The position numbers and the translations under genes are program-made. The notes under the pieces are model-generated. The model saw only the letters and a program-made list of their open reading frames with translations, did not search any database and was not told the DNA's origin. A stretch of DNA of 39,890 bases from Bacillota bacterium. GTDB lineage: Bacteria > Bacillota > Clostridia > Lachnospirales > Lachnospiraceae. Location: NCBI GenBank assembly GCA_023439505.1, contig JAEXNR010000053.1:1-39890 (forward strand), given 5' to 3'. Of the stretch, positions 9,123 through 15,627 are shown piece by piece; position 1 is the stretch's first letter, and each line of letters opens with the position of its first letter.

Positions 9123-9866
9123 CTATAATTTCCTTTCTTGTGATTCATTAAAAGATAATTGGCGGCCACTAAATTCAATGATCGTATAGGGACTTTGTAA
9201 CATATCTGCAAGCACAATCGTAACAATATTCTGATTAACTGCAATTTTTGGTTGAATAAGATCTCCGTAAACCGCCTGTTTTTTATATTCAACGCGCATA
9301 CCTTGTACAACAAAATCGTCAGGAAGGAACTCTTCTGCCATTTTTATGTATTGCCCATTGTTCACATGGTTATACGTATCGATATTTGCTTTCATTACCG
9401 GATAGGCAGAAAGATCAACAAGATTTCCGGGAATGGTAATTTTCCGGTCAGCGTATTCCATGGGGAAAGCCGGTTCAAGCTCATAACCAAGGTGATGATC
9501 AGGAATTCTCACAGGACGACCTGTTTCTGTATTGAGATATACCCAGATGGAATTGGCTATAGACAGGACTTCATTCTGATTATTCTTCATAATAAAATTA
9601 CGATAGCCATAAAACCCATGAAAAGCATGGGGCCAGGTTCCAACGGTAATAATATCACCCAAATTTACAGGCTTTAAGATCTGCAGCTGCCAGCCGTTCA
9701 TAAGCCACATTCGCTTCGAACCCTGAAGATAATCAATGCCACGATTAATATCTTCTGAATGAAAGGTGCTGCAGTCTTGAAAATAGTTAATAATTGATGA
9801 GATTCGAAATGAACCGAGATGATGATTCATCTCACTATAACGAGCTCTGCTCTCGAAAGTATACAT
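9123..9866 (-). CDS. Acyl-ACP thioesterase
   Basis: Bacterial FatA/FatB-type acyl-[acyl-carrier-protein] thioesterase, 247 residues, which releases free fatty acids from ACP. It is a double hot-dog protein: the first domain begins at YSEMNHHLGSFRISSI (about 10-25) and the second contains the catalytic-type motif DTYNHVNNGQYI, with the conserved Asn and His. The start is the ATG ending at 9866, with an AAAGG site before it. It is the first gene of a two-gene minus-strand operon with cvfB and is divergent from the methyltransferase gene. Chain-length preference cannot be read. Confidence 0.9.
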   Translation of the reverse strand: MYTFESRARYSEMNHHLGSFRISSIINYFQDCSTFHSEDINRGIDYLQGSKRMWLMNGWQLQILKPVNLGDIITVGTWPHAFHGFYGYRNFIMKNNQNEVLSIANSIWVYLNTETGRPVRIPDHHLGYELEPAFPMEYADRKITIPGNLVDLSAYPVMKANIDTYNHVNNGQYIKMAEEFLPDDFVVQGMRVEYKKQAVYGDLIQPKIAVNQNIVTIVLADMLQSPYTIIEFSGRQLSFNESQERKL

Positions 9867-9913
9867 GATTTAACCTTTCTTCACTAAAACATAAAATTCA
9901 TTCGCATTTTTGT

Positions 9914-9922
9914 ATTATAACA
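9914..9922 (-). promoter_or_regulatory. Extended -10 promoter for the thioesterase-cvfB operon
   Basis: On the minus strand TGTTATAAT (TATAAT at 9914-9919, TG motif at 9921-9922) lies about 50 bases before the thioesterase start. The -35 region is poor, as is common when the extended -10 is present. Confidence 0.45.
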
Positions 9923-10005
9923 CTTTATTAATATTTTATATAGTTTTTTTTACTCATGCATTATGGGGGAATCTTAGAAAACTACTGGAATTTCTATTTT
10001 TGTTT

Positions 10006-10014
10006 TGATATAAT
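10006..10014 (+). promoter_or_regulatory. Extended -10 promoter for the methyltransferase gene
   Basis: TGATATAAT, with TATAAT at 10009-10014, lies about 28 bases before the TTG start at 10042. No good -35 hexamer is present at 17 bases. It is divergent from the thioesterase promoter. Confidence 0.5.
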
Positions 10015-10041
10015 GGACTTGTTTGGAAGGGAGGAATCTGA

Positions 10042-10623
10042 TTGGAAACGATTGCGTATTATAATCGTCATGCAACAGATTATTTTGAAGAGTCAGTTTA
10101 TATAGATATGCAGGAAACGCAGGAACGATTTATGGAGCTGCTTACAGAAGGGGCGAGCGTTTTGGATCTCGGCTGCGGATCGGGACGGGATAGCGCCGTA
10201 TTTATGTCCAGAGGCTTTGATGTGACAGCGATGGATGGATCTGAGGAGCTATGCGAACTTGCCTCTATACATATAGGACAGGGTGTACTGAATCTTTCGT
10301 TTGAACAACTGGACTTTGAGGAGGTATTTGACGGTGTCTGGGCAAGTGCTTCACTGCTTCATATTCCAGGAGAAGAAATCGGAACTATTATGGATAAAAT
10401 AATCAGAAGTATGAAGTCAAAAGGTATCCTTTATATGTCATTTCAGTATGGAGATTTTGAAGGAATACGGGATGAGAGATACTATAAAGATTACAGGACC
10501 AAGGCGCTAAAGGATCTGATTGCCGGATTTGATGCATTGGAGCTGATTGATATAAGAAAAAGTGAGGATACAAGAACAGACAAAGACATCTTTTGGATTG
10601 ATGCCTTTGTCCGTAAAATATAA
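10042..10623 (+). CDS. Class I SAM-dependent methyltransferase
   Basis: Rossmann-fold methyltransferase of 193 residues. The SAM-binding motif I VLDLGCGSGRDS is at about 41-52, followed by the acidic motif II (VTAMDGSEE) and a motif IV region around WASASLLHIP. The start is TTG 10042 behind GGGAGG (10029-10034). The substrate is not evident; a small molecule is plausible given the minimal fold with no added recognition domain. It is a single gene running convergently towards a small motility-protein gene 17 bases downstream. Confidence 0.88.
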   Translation: METIAYYNRHATDYFEESVYIDMQETQERFMELLTEGASVLDLGCGSGRDSAVFMSRGFDVTAMDGSEELCELASIHIGQGVLNLSFEQLDFEEVFDGVWASASLLHIPGEEIGTIMDKIIRSMKSKGILYMSFQYGDFEGIRDERYYKDYRTKALKDLIAGFDALELIDIRKSEDTRTDKDIFWIDAFVRKI

Positions 10624-10640
10624 TGTCATATTGCCGTAAA

Positions 10641-10817
10641 TCAAACTTTGATATCAATGTTGCGCCCAAGTGTTGGATTTACAGACAGCTCCATCATTTT
10701 TATCATGTCTTCTCCGGTCTGATTCAGCGTATCCAGGTTTTTGCGTAGTACCGCGATACCTATATCAGAATTTGTTATGGAAGTTGATACAGGGACTGTG
10801 AGTCCGGATATGTTCAT
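10641..10817 (-). CDS. YjfB-family putative motility protein (58 aa)
   Basis: Small protein resembling Bacillus YjfB (YjfB_motility family): a short N-terminal segment, a central helix (IGIAVLRKNLDTLNQTGEDM) and the conserved end with a PxLGxNIDIxV-like motif (NPTLGRNIDIKV). I choose the start ending at 10817, seven bases after an AAGGA site; an in-frame ATG 15 bases upstream would overlap that site. The molecular function is unknown, though the family is associated with motility regulons, which fits the rod genes, yvyF and cheW in this window. Confidence 0.8.
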   Translation of the reverse strand: MNISGLTVPVSTSITNSDIGIAVLRKNLDTLNQTGEDMIKMMELSVNPTLGRNIDIKV

Positions 10818-10891
10818 AGGCGTTCCTTTCATAATTCATACAGAACATGGGAATGATCGAATGAAAAATCGAACATAATGTAATCATCTAT

Positions 10892-10920
10892 AACATACCA
10901 TAGCCGATAAAAAATATCAA
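10892..10920 (-). promoter_or_regulatory. Possible promoter for the YjfB-like gene
   Basis: On the minus strand TTGATA (10915-10920) and TATGTT (10892-10897) are 17 bases apart, about 75 bases before the start codon. The -10 matches four of six positions, so this is only a candidate. A sigma-D promoter would be expected for a motility gene, but I see none in this orientation. Confidence 0.38.
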
Positions 10921-11020
10921 TTTAAATTTATGAGTCAAATGGCTGGAAATATTTTAAACAAATTTAACTATCAGGAATACATTATTTTTATGAAAACTAT
11001 ACTTCAGGGAGGACTTTAAT

Positions 11021-11938
11021 ATGATTTATGATGTTGTCATTATTGGTTCCGGACCGGCTGGACTGGCTGCGGCTATCTATGCCAAAAGAGCGGAACTTAG
11101 TCTTGTGGTAATAGAGAAAGCAGCAATCAGCGGCGGACAGATTATTAATACGTATGAAGTTGATAATTATCCGGGAACACCGGGAATCAGCGGATTTGAA
11201 CTTAGCACGAAGTTCAGGGAACATTGCGATAAACTGAATACAACATTTATTACCGCTGAGGTTGTTGATTTTCATCTGGAAGGTGAAGAGAAGGTGATTA
11301 CACTTGATGATGGATCAATATACCATGCAAAGACAGTGGTTATAGCTACTGGTGGGGTACCCCGTCGTTTAAATGTTGAGGGAGAAAGCAAGCTGTCAGG
11401 TATGGGGGTATCCTATTGCGCTACCTGTGACGGAGCATTCTTTAAGAATAAATCGGTTGCTGTAGTTGGAGGCGGGGATGTTGCAGTCGAAGATGCTATT
11501 TTTCTCGCGAGAATCTGCAGGCATGTTTATGTGATACACAGAAGAGATCAGTTCAGAGCATCGAAAAGTATTACCTCCAGACTTACGTCGATGGACAATG
11601 TTACAGTTCTATGGGATAGTGTTGTAGAAAGAATCGATGGGGAGGATAAGGTAGAGAATATCAAGGTTAAGAACATAAAATCAGATGAGACAGCTGAGTA
11701 TGAGGTGTCAGGTGTTTTTATTGCGGTGGGGTATATTCCTAATTCCGAAGTATATGGAAAAGTCGTGGATTTGGATCAGGGAGGATATGTGATAGCTGGA
11801 GAGACCTGTGAGACGAATGTTCCGGGAGTTTATGCCGCAGGAGATATCAGAACGAAGGAGCTTAGACAGATTATTACAGCTGCTTCTGACGGGGCCAATG
11901 CAATTACAGCAGTAGAAAAATATTTAAATTTGCTGTAA
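11021..11938 (+). CDS. trxB: Thioredoxin-disulfide reductase
   Basis: FAD- and NADPH-dependent reductase of thioredoxin, 305 residues, cytoplasmic. The FAD-binding loop GSGPAGLA (9-16), the redox-active C133-A-T-C136, the NAD(P) loop GGGDVAVE (150-157), the HRR motif (173-175) that favours NADPH, and the C-terminal FAD motif YAAGDIR are all intact. The start follows a strong GGAGGA site. It appears monocistronic and no thioredoxin gene is nearby. Some clostridial relatives use ferredoxin as donor; the HRR motif argues for NADPH here. Confidence 0.95.
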   Translation: MIYDVVIIGSGPAGLAAAIYAKRAELSLVVIEKAAISGGQIINTYEVDNYPGTPGISGFELSTKFREHCDKLNTTFITAEVVDFHLEGEEKVITLDDGSIYHAKTVVIATGGVPRRLNVEGESKLSGMGVSYCATCDGAFFKNKSVAVVGGGDVAVEDAIFLARICRHVYVIHRRDQFRASKSITSRLTSMDNVTVLWDSVVERIDGEDKVENIKVKNIKSDETAEYEVSGVFIAVGYIPNSEVYGKVVDLDQGGYVIAGETCETNVPGVYAAGDIRTKELRQIITAASDGANAITAVEKYLNLL

Positions 11939-12025
11939 GTCAAACAGGTATTGGCTGATATTCGATAAAGACTAAAAAAATGAGAAAATTATGATAAAAT
12001 CGATGAAATTTGCGATCCTTGTACA

Positions 12026-12042
12026 TTGACACTTTGTGTCAA
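12026..12042. promoter_or_regulatory. Candidate operator overlapping the -35 box
   Basis: TTGACAC and GTGTCAA form a perfect 7-base inverted repeat around a TTT centre. The left arm contains the whole -35 hexamer and the right arm lies in the spacer, the geometry expected for a dimeric repressor blocking polymerase. The regulator is not identifiable from this window. Confidence 0.45.
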
Positions 12043-12054
12043 ATTTGTTATAAT
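12026..12054 (+). promoter_or_regulatory. Near-perfect sigma-A promoter for the NlpC/P60 gene
   Basis: TTGACA (12026-12031) and TATAAT (12049-12054) are 17 bases apart, with a TGT extended -10 (12046-12048). This is one of the strongest promoters in the window and lies about 105 bases before the start of the secreted hydrolase. Confidence 0.87.
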
Positions 12055-12159
12055 TATCACGTTGATTGTAATAAATTCGTAATATTTGAGTGGAAAGAGA
12101 TTTGATATAACAAAGGAAAACGGTGATTTATTGCTTGCGGTACTTAGGAGGTAAAATAC

Positions 12160-13395
12160 ATGAGAAAAGATAGGGCGATGAAGGTTGCTGCCTGTATTGC
12201 AACTACGACGCTTGTTCTATTCCTTCCCGCACACTTAGCCAAAGCGCAAGGTTTGATCGGCCAGGAACAGGGAATAGCGGGCATAGCCACATCCTTAGAT
12301 AATTATTATCAGGGGAATGGTTCTAAGGCTCCGGATGATACACTGATTAAATTATTACAGACAGAGATTCTTTCCCCTTATGAAAATAAGGGAATTTCTA
12401 TAGCAGATAACTATGTAAATGTAAGGACACAGCCTACTACTGACAGTGAGGTGGTAGGGAAACTGTACCGTGGTTGTGCGGCAGATATATTGGAGCGGTT
12501 AGAAGGGGATTGGGTAAAGATAAAATCAGGTGATGTACAGGGTTACATTGCTTCTAACTTTCTTGTAACGGGTTTTGATGCCAATTCAATGGTGGATCAA
12601 TATGCTACCAAATATGCTACCGTAAACACACAGACGTTAAGAGTAAGAGAAGAGAAAAGTGTTGATTCTAAGATATTAACTTTAGTCCCTCAGGGTGAGA
12701 CCTATGTCGTTAAGAAAGAATATGATGAATGGGTAGAAATTATCTTGGGCGTTGATGATGATACAGGAAAGGACTTTACCGGTTTCCTCTCCAAAGATTT
12801 CATAACGATTACAGTTGAGTTTGAACATGCAATTTCTGTAGAGGAAGAGAACAGAATTAAAAAAGCGCAGGAAGAAGCGGAGAGAGCCGAGCGAGCTCGT
12901 AAGCAAAAACTGGCTGAAGAAGAAGCCAGGAGGGCGGAAGAGGCAAGAAGAGCTCAGGAAGCAAAGGATAATGCGCAACAGCCGTCAAAGTCGAATACGC
13001 CACCTCCTGTTGATAATTCCGATCTGGCATCAGTTCGGAAAGAAATCGTCAATTATGCCTTAAAGTTTGTTGGGAATCGGTATGTATGGGGAGGTACCAG
13101 TTTAACAGGTGGTGCCGACTGTTCCGGATTCGTACGTGCCATATATGGTGATTTTGGATACGGTCTTCCCAGAGTATCAAGGGATCAGGCAGCCTCCGCC
13201 GGAAAACGGATCAACCTATCAGAACGAATGCCGGGCGATTTGATCTTCTATGCTAACAGCAATGGAACAGTAAATCATGTCGCACTGTATATGGGGAATG
13301 ACCAAATCGTCCATGCTGCAAATACAAGGCAGGGGATTATCACCTCAAGGTATAATTACCGTGATATTTACTGTATTAGAAGAATTGTATATTAA
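12160..13395 (+). CDS. Secreted SH3-domain NlpC/P60 cell-wall hydrolase
   Basis: Exported peptidoglycan endopeptidase of 411 residues. It has a signal peptide (hydrophobic 8-24, cleavage probably near AKA-QG at 29-30), two bacterial SH3 domains (about 78-137 and 150-218) for wall binding, a charged Ala/Glu/Arg-rich helix (about 225-270) acting as a linker or coiled coil, a Pro-rich hinge and a C-terminal NlpC/P60 domain (about 292-411). The catalytic triad is visible as C321 in the DCSGF motif, H373 in NHVALYMG and H385. TAGGAGG lies eight bases before the ATG. It is monocistronic between a very strong promoter and a strong terminator. A role in cell separation or wall turnover is inferred. 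Confidence 0.93.
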   Translation: MRKDRAMKVAACIATTTLVLFLPAHLAKAQGLIGQEQGIAGIATSLDNYYQGNGSKAPDDTLIKLLQTEILSPYENKGISIADNYVNVRTQPTTDSEVVGKLYRGCAADILERLEGDWVKIKSGDVQGYIASNFLVTGFDANSMVDQYATKYATVNTQTLRVREEKSVDSKILTLVPQGETYVVKKEYDEWVEIILGVDDDTGKDFTGFLSKDFITITVEFEHAISVEEENRIKKAQEEAERAERARKQKLAEEEARRAEEARRAQEAKDNAQQPSKSNTPPPVDNSDLASVRKEIVNYALKFVGNRYVWGGTSLTGGADCSGFVRAIYGDFGYGLPRVSRDQAASAGKRINLSERMPGDLIFYANSNGTVNHVALYMGNDQIVHAANTRQGIITSRYNYRDIYCIRRIVY

Positions 13396-13412
13396 TTGAA
13401 GTACATAATCTT

Positions 13413-13451
13413 AAAACACTGTCAGGATCTTAATTTACGACAGTGTTTTTT
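13413..13451 (+). terminator. Strong intrinsic terminator after the NlpC/P60 gene
   Basis: A perfect 11-base-pair stem (AAAACACTGTC at 13413-13423 with GACAGTGTTTT at 13439-13449) ends in a T run, immediately after the hydrolase gene. Confidence 0.9.
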
Positions 13452-13461
13452 GATATTTTAG

Positions 13462-13490
13462 TTTAAAAAGATTGGGAAATATGTTAAAAT
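13462..13490 (+). promoter_or_regulatory. Promoter for the PilZ gene
   Basis: TTTAAA (13462-13467) and TAAAAT (13485-13490) are 17 bases apart, with a TGT extended -10 motif (13482-13484). It lies just after the upstream terminator and about 40 bases before the PilZ start. Confidence 0.5.
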
Positions 13491-13530
13491 TAAGTTGAGC
13501 CCATTGACAATAATAGTAAGGAGTTGGAAT

Positions 13531-13896
13531 ATGTCGGATATGGAAAGAAGAAGATTTAAAAGGCTTCCCATTGAACTTCGTCTTGAGGTTGATGAGATAT
13601 TTAAACAGGATAATATTGTGATTAATCATATTGGTGCATCCATATCAGTCTTTGATATCTCAAAAAACGGAATAGGTTTTATGAGTGAAGCTGAGCTGCC
13701 GGTTGGATATTATTTTCGTGGACACATAAATCTTGGCGACGGAGATTTTTTTCGGGTGGTGATCCAGATCGTAAGGTCGGTTACAGAAGATGATAAACGG
13801 ATATATGGCGCAGAGTTTATTGGACTGGCACCATTTCTTGCAGACAAAGTTGATAAATTTGAAAAAAAACGAAATACAGAAAACCATAAAGTATAA
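13531..13896 (+). CDS. PilZ-domain c-di-GMP-binding protein
   Basis: Single-domain PilZ protein of 121 residues, expected to bind cyclic di-GMP. Both halves of the ligand signature are present: the RRxxxR segment in ERRRFKRLP (about 4-12) and the D/NxSxxG segment in FDISKNGIGF (about 39-48). There is no extra domain, so it probably acts through a partner protein, as with motility or polysaccharide PilZ adaptors. ATG 13531 follows AAGGAG (13518-13523); an earlier in-frame start at 13495 precedes this site. It is monocistronic between two terminators. Confidence 0.88.
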   Translation: MSDMERRRFKRLPIELRLEVDEIFKQDNIVINHIGASISVFDISKNGIGFMSEAELPVGYYFRGHINLGDGDFFRVVIQIVRSVTEDDKRIYGAEFIGLAPFLADKVDKFEKKRNTENHKV

Positions 13897-13940
13897 ATCA
13901 AAAAGGTTTTGTGCGTTATCAGAGTCGATGAGACAATAGA

Positions 13941-13992
13941 GACTATTTAAAATATATTGATTATTAAAATATATTTTAAATAGTCTTTTTTC
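13941..13992 (+). terminator. Long perfect-stem terminator after the PilZ gene
   Basis: A perfect 17-base-pair AT-rich stem (13941-13957 with 13969-13985) around an 11-base loop is followed by seven T (13986-13992). Confidence 0.9.
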
Positions 13993-14605
13993 ATAATTTT
14001 TATAATAAGAATGGGTATTAAGGTATTGAATTTATGATTCCATGAGATAATATCAAAATAATATGATATATTTCATAATTATTGTTAAATTGATTTAATT
14101 TGAGTGAATTTTATATGAGATATATTATCTTTTAAAATTATCATAAAGGCCTATTGACAAACAGCAATATGTACAAGATGCACAAAATAGTCATAATGTA
14201 TTGAAAATAATGGGAAAAGCTCTAATGCAATTTTTCCCAAATTAAAAAGTTATCCACATAAAGAAGACCCCAATTTTGAATAAAATAAAGTTATACACGA
14301 ATTTATCCACATTATCCACATTGAGAAACTACGCCTGTCGCATCCAATAAACAATGTCAATATCGAAAATGCGTTTTGTAAATTATGATAAATTTAGATT
14401 TTTAATAATAATTACAAAGATTATACAAAAAATCATAATTGTCACATAATTAACGATTTTGCGTATTAAATTGAGGTGTGTTATCAGGATTTGTTATATT
14501 TAGACGAATATAATGCGATAAATGTAATATTATGTAATATAGAATGCATTGTATGACTTATTTTGGGTATTATGATGGGCCCTTGCCAAATACTGTGAAA
14601 GTAGC
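13993..14605. other. Long AT-rich spacer upstream of hpf
   Basis: About 600 bases hold no ORF of protein-like composition. The left part is almost all A and T. The middle (14250-14320) carries the DnaA-box cluster annotated separately. The part to its right (about 14365-14480) is again very AT-rich and could unwind easily. I see no tRNA or recognisable riboswitch. Confidence 0.6.
14250..14320 (+). promoter_or_regulatory. DnaA-box cluster
   Basis: Three exact matches to the DnaA box TTATCCACA lie at 14250-14258, 14303-14311 and 14312-14320, the last two directly abutting. A near match, TTATACACG, lies at 14291-14299. All point the same way within 71 bases, inside a non-coding AT-rich region. 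Three exact 9-mers in so short a span are not expected by chance. The cluster is not beside dnaA or dnaN in this window, so it may be a DnaA-titrating or timing cluster, a DnaA-regulated promoter element, or part of an origin. Confidence 0.75.
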
Positions 14606-14634
14606 TTGTCACTTTAAAGGCGTTATGATATAAT
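14606..14634 (+). promoter_or_regulatory. Strong promoter for hpf
   Basis: TTGTCA (14606-14611) and TATAAT (14629-14634) are 17 bases apart, with a TGA extended -10 motif (14626-14628). It lies about 50 bases before the hpf start. Confidence 0.85.
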
Positions 14635-14685
14635 AAATCAAGCATTCATTGATGCTACAAGAAAGTTAAAAAGGAGTTGGTCACT

Positions 14686-15213
14686 ATGCGTTATATCATT
14701 AGCGGTAAGAATATTGACGTAACAGAAGGCTTAAAAACTGCGGTATATGAGAAGATCGGAAAACTTGAGAAATACTTTACTCCTGATACTGAAATTCATG
14801 TTACCCTTAGCGTTGAGAAGGAACGGCAAAAGATAGAAGTAACGATTCCGGTGAAAGGAAATATTATAAGAGCTGAGCAAGTAAGCAACGATATGTATGT
14901 ATCAATAGATTTAGTAGAAGAGATCATTGAGCGGCAGTTAAGAAAATATAAGAATAAATTGATTGACTATAAACAAGCTGCTGCAAACTTTAATCAGGCA
15001 TTTATGGAAGACGATTATTATGAAGATGATGTTATTAAGATTGTAAAAACCAAGAAATTTGCTATCAAACCCATGGATGCGGAAGAGGCGTGCGTACAAA
15101 TGGAATTATTAGGTCATAATTTTTATGTGTTTCGTAATGCGCAGACCAATGAAGTCAATGTGGTATATAAAAGAAAAGGTAATACCTATGGTCTCATTGA
15201 GCCGGAATACTAA
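14686..15213 (+). CDS. hpf: Ribosome hibernation-promoting factor, long form
   Basis: Long-form HPF (also called RaiA/YvyD), 175 residues, which dimerises 70S ribosomes into inactive 100S particles in stationary phase. The N-terminal S30AE domain (about 1-100, beginning MRYIISGKNIDVTEGLK) binds the decoding region. The C-terminal dimerisation domain (about 118-175, with VKTKKFAIKPMDAEEACVQM and ending NTYGLIEPEY) marks the long form. ATG 14686 is nine bases after AAGGAG; a TTG at 14677 abuts that site and is rejected. It is followed by a hairpin terminator and then secA, an order common in Firmicutes. Confidence 0.96.
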   Translation: MRYIISGKNIDVTEGLKTAVYEKIGKLEKYFTPDTEIHVTLSVEKERQKIEVTIPVKGNIIRAEQVSNDMYVSIDLVEEIIERQLRKYKNKLIDYKQAAANFNQAFMEDDYYEDDVIKIVKTKKFAIKPMDAEEACVQMELLGHNFYVFRNAQTNEVNVVYKRKGNTYGLIEPEY

Positions 15214-15273
15214 ATATTTCGAAAAAAAGTTATGGGTTTGTTGAATTTATTCGTAAAAGAACGAATTAGAGTA

Positions 15274-15330
15274 TCAGGAACAGGAGCTGTCCCAATGAAA
15301 CTTTCTGGGACAGCTCCTGTTTATTCCTGA
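15274..15330 (+). terminator. Hairpin terminator after hpf
   Basis: A perfect 16-base-pair GC-rich stem (15279-15294 with 15306-15321) around an 11-base loop is extended by a flanking pair of arms (TCAGGAA and TTCCTGA). The T tract is short, so termination may be partial; the stem could also block exonucleases. Confidence 0.7.
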
Positions 15331-15391
15331 CAAATGAGACGACTGCTGTTCTACACCCCATTCAAAGCCATGAATATGATTCAACAAAGAT

Positions 15392-15451
15392 TTCCGAAAC
15401 GGAGCCGCTCGCACTTACTTGCATAATGCAGTAAAATACTCCTTTTCGGAA
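15392..15451. other. Imperfect 60-base hairpin element in the hpf-secA spacer
   Basis: Arms at 15392-15404 and 15439-15451 pair over 12 of 13 positions. Inside, TTACT pairs with AGTAA and GCA with TGC around a TAA loop. The core is richer in G+C than the surrounding spacer. It lies upstream of the secA promoter, so it would not be in the secA leader. It may be a small repeat element or a second transcript end; no protein-coding sense is seen. The remaining spacer holds only the secA promoter. Confidence 0.5.
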
Positions 15452-15543
15452 TTATTTATAGAAATCATTGTGCCTTATTTTTATCATAGAGAGGGAGTAG
15501 TAACCAGATTCATAGATATATTTTTACAGGAAATAAAATTAAG

Positions 15544-15572
15544 TTGAATAGTATCGAGGTAGATGTTACAAT
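15544..15572 (+). promoter_or_regulatory. Promoter for secA
   Basis: TTGAAT (15544-15549) and TACAAT (15567-15572) are 17 bases apart, with a TGT extended -10 motif, about 55 bases before the secA start. Confidence 0.7.
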
Positions 15573-15627
15573 GATAGTTGAATTGTTAGTGATAGAATTT
15601 GGAATAGTACAGGAGTGAAGATAGAAT

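Noticed and set aside
9252..9677. Plus-strand 141-codon ORF opposite the thioesterase gene
   Set aside because: It is antisense to a clear family member, rich in Ile, Phe and Asn, and lacks a ribosome site.
10903..10910. GCCGATAA, an exact sigma-28/sigma-D -10 sequence near the motility protein gene
   Set aside because: It points towards trxB, not the motility gene, and no TAAA -35 is found 14-16 bases upstream.
13993..14605. Possible raiA-type noncoding RNA upstream of hpf
   Set aside because: The spacer is too AT-rich and I cannot see the expected conserved stems; an Rfam scan would be needed to reopen this.
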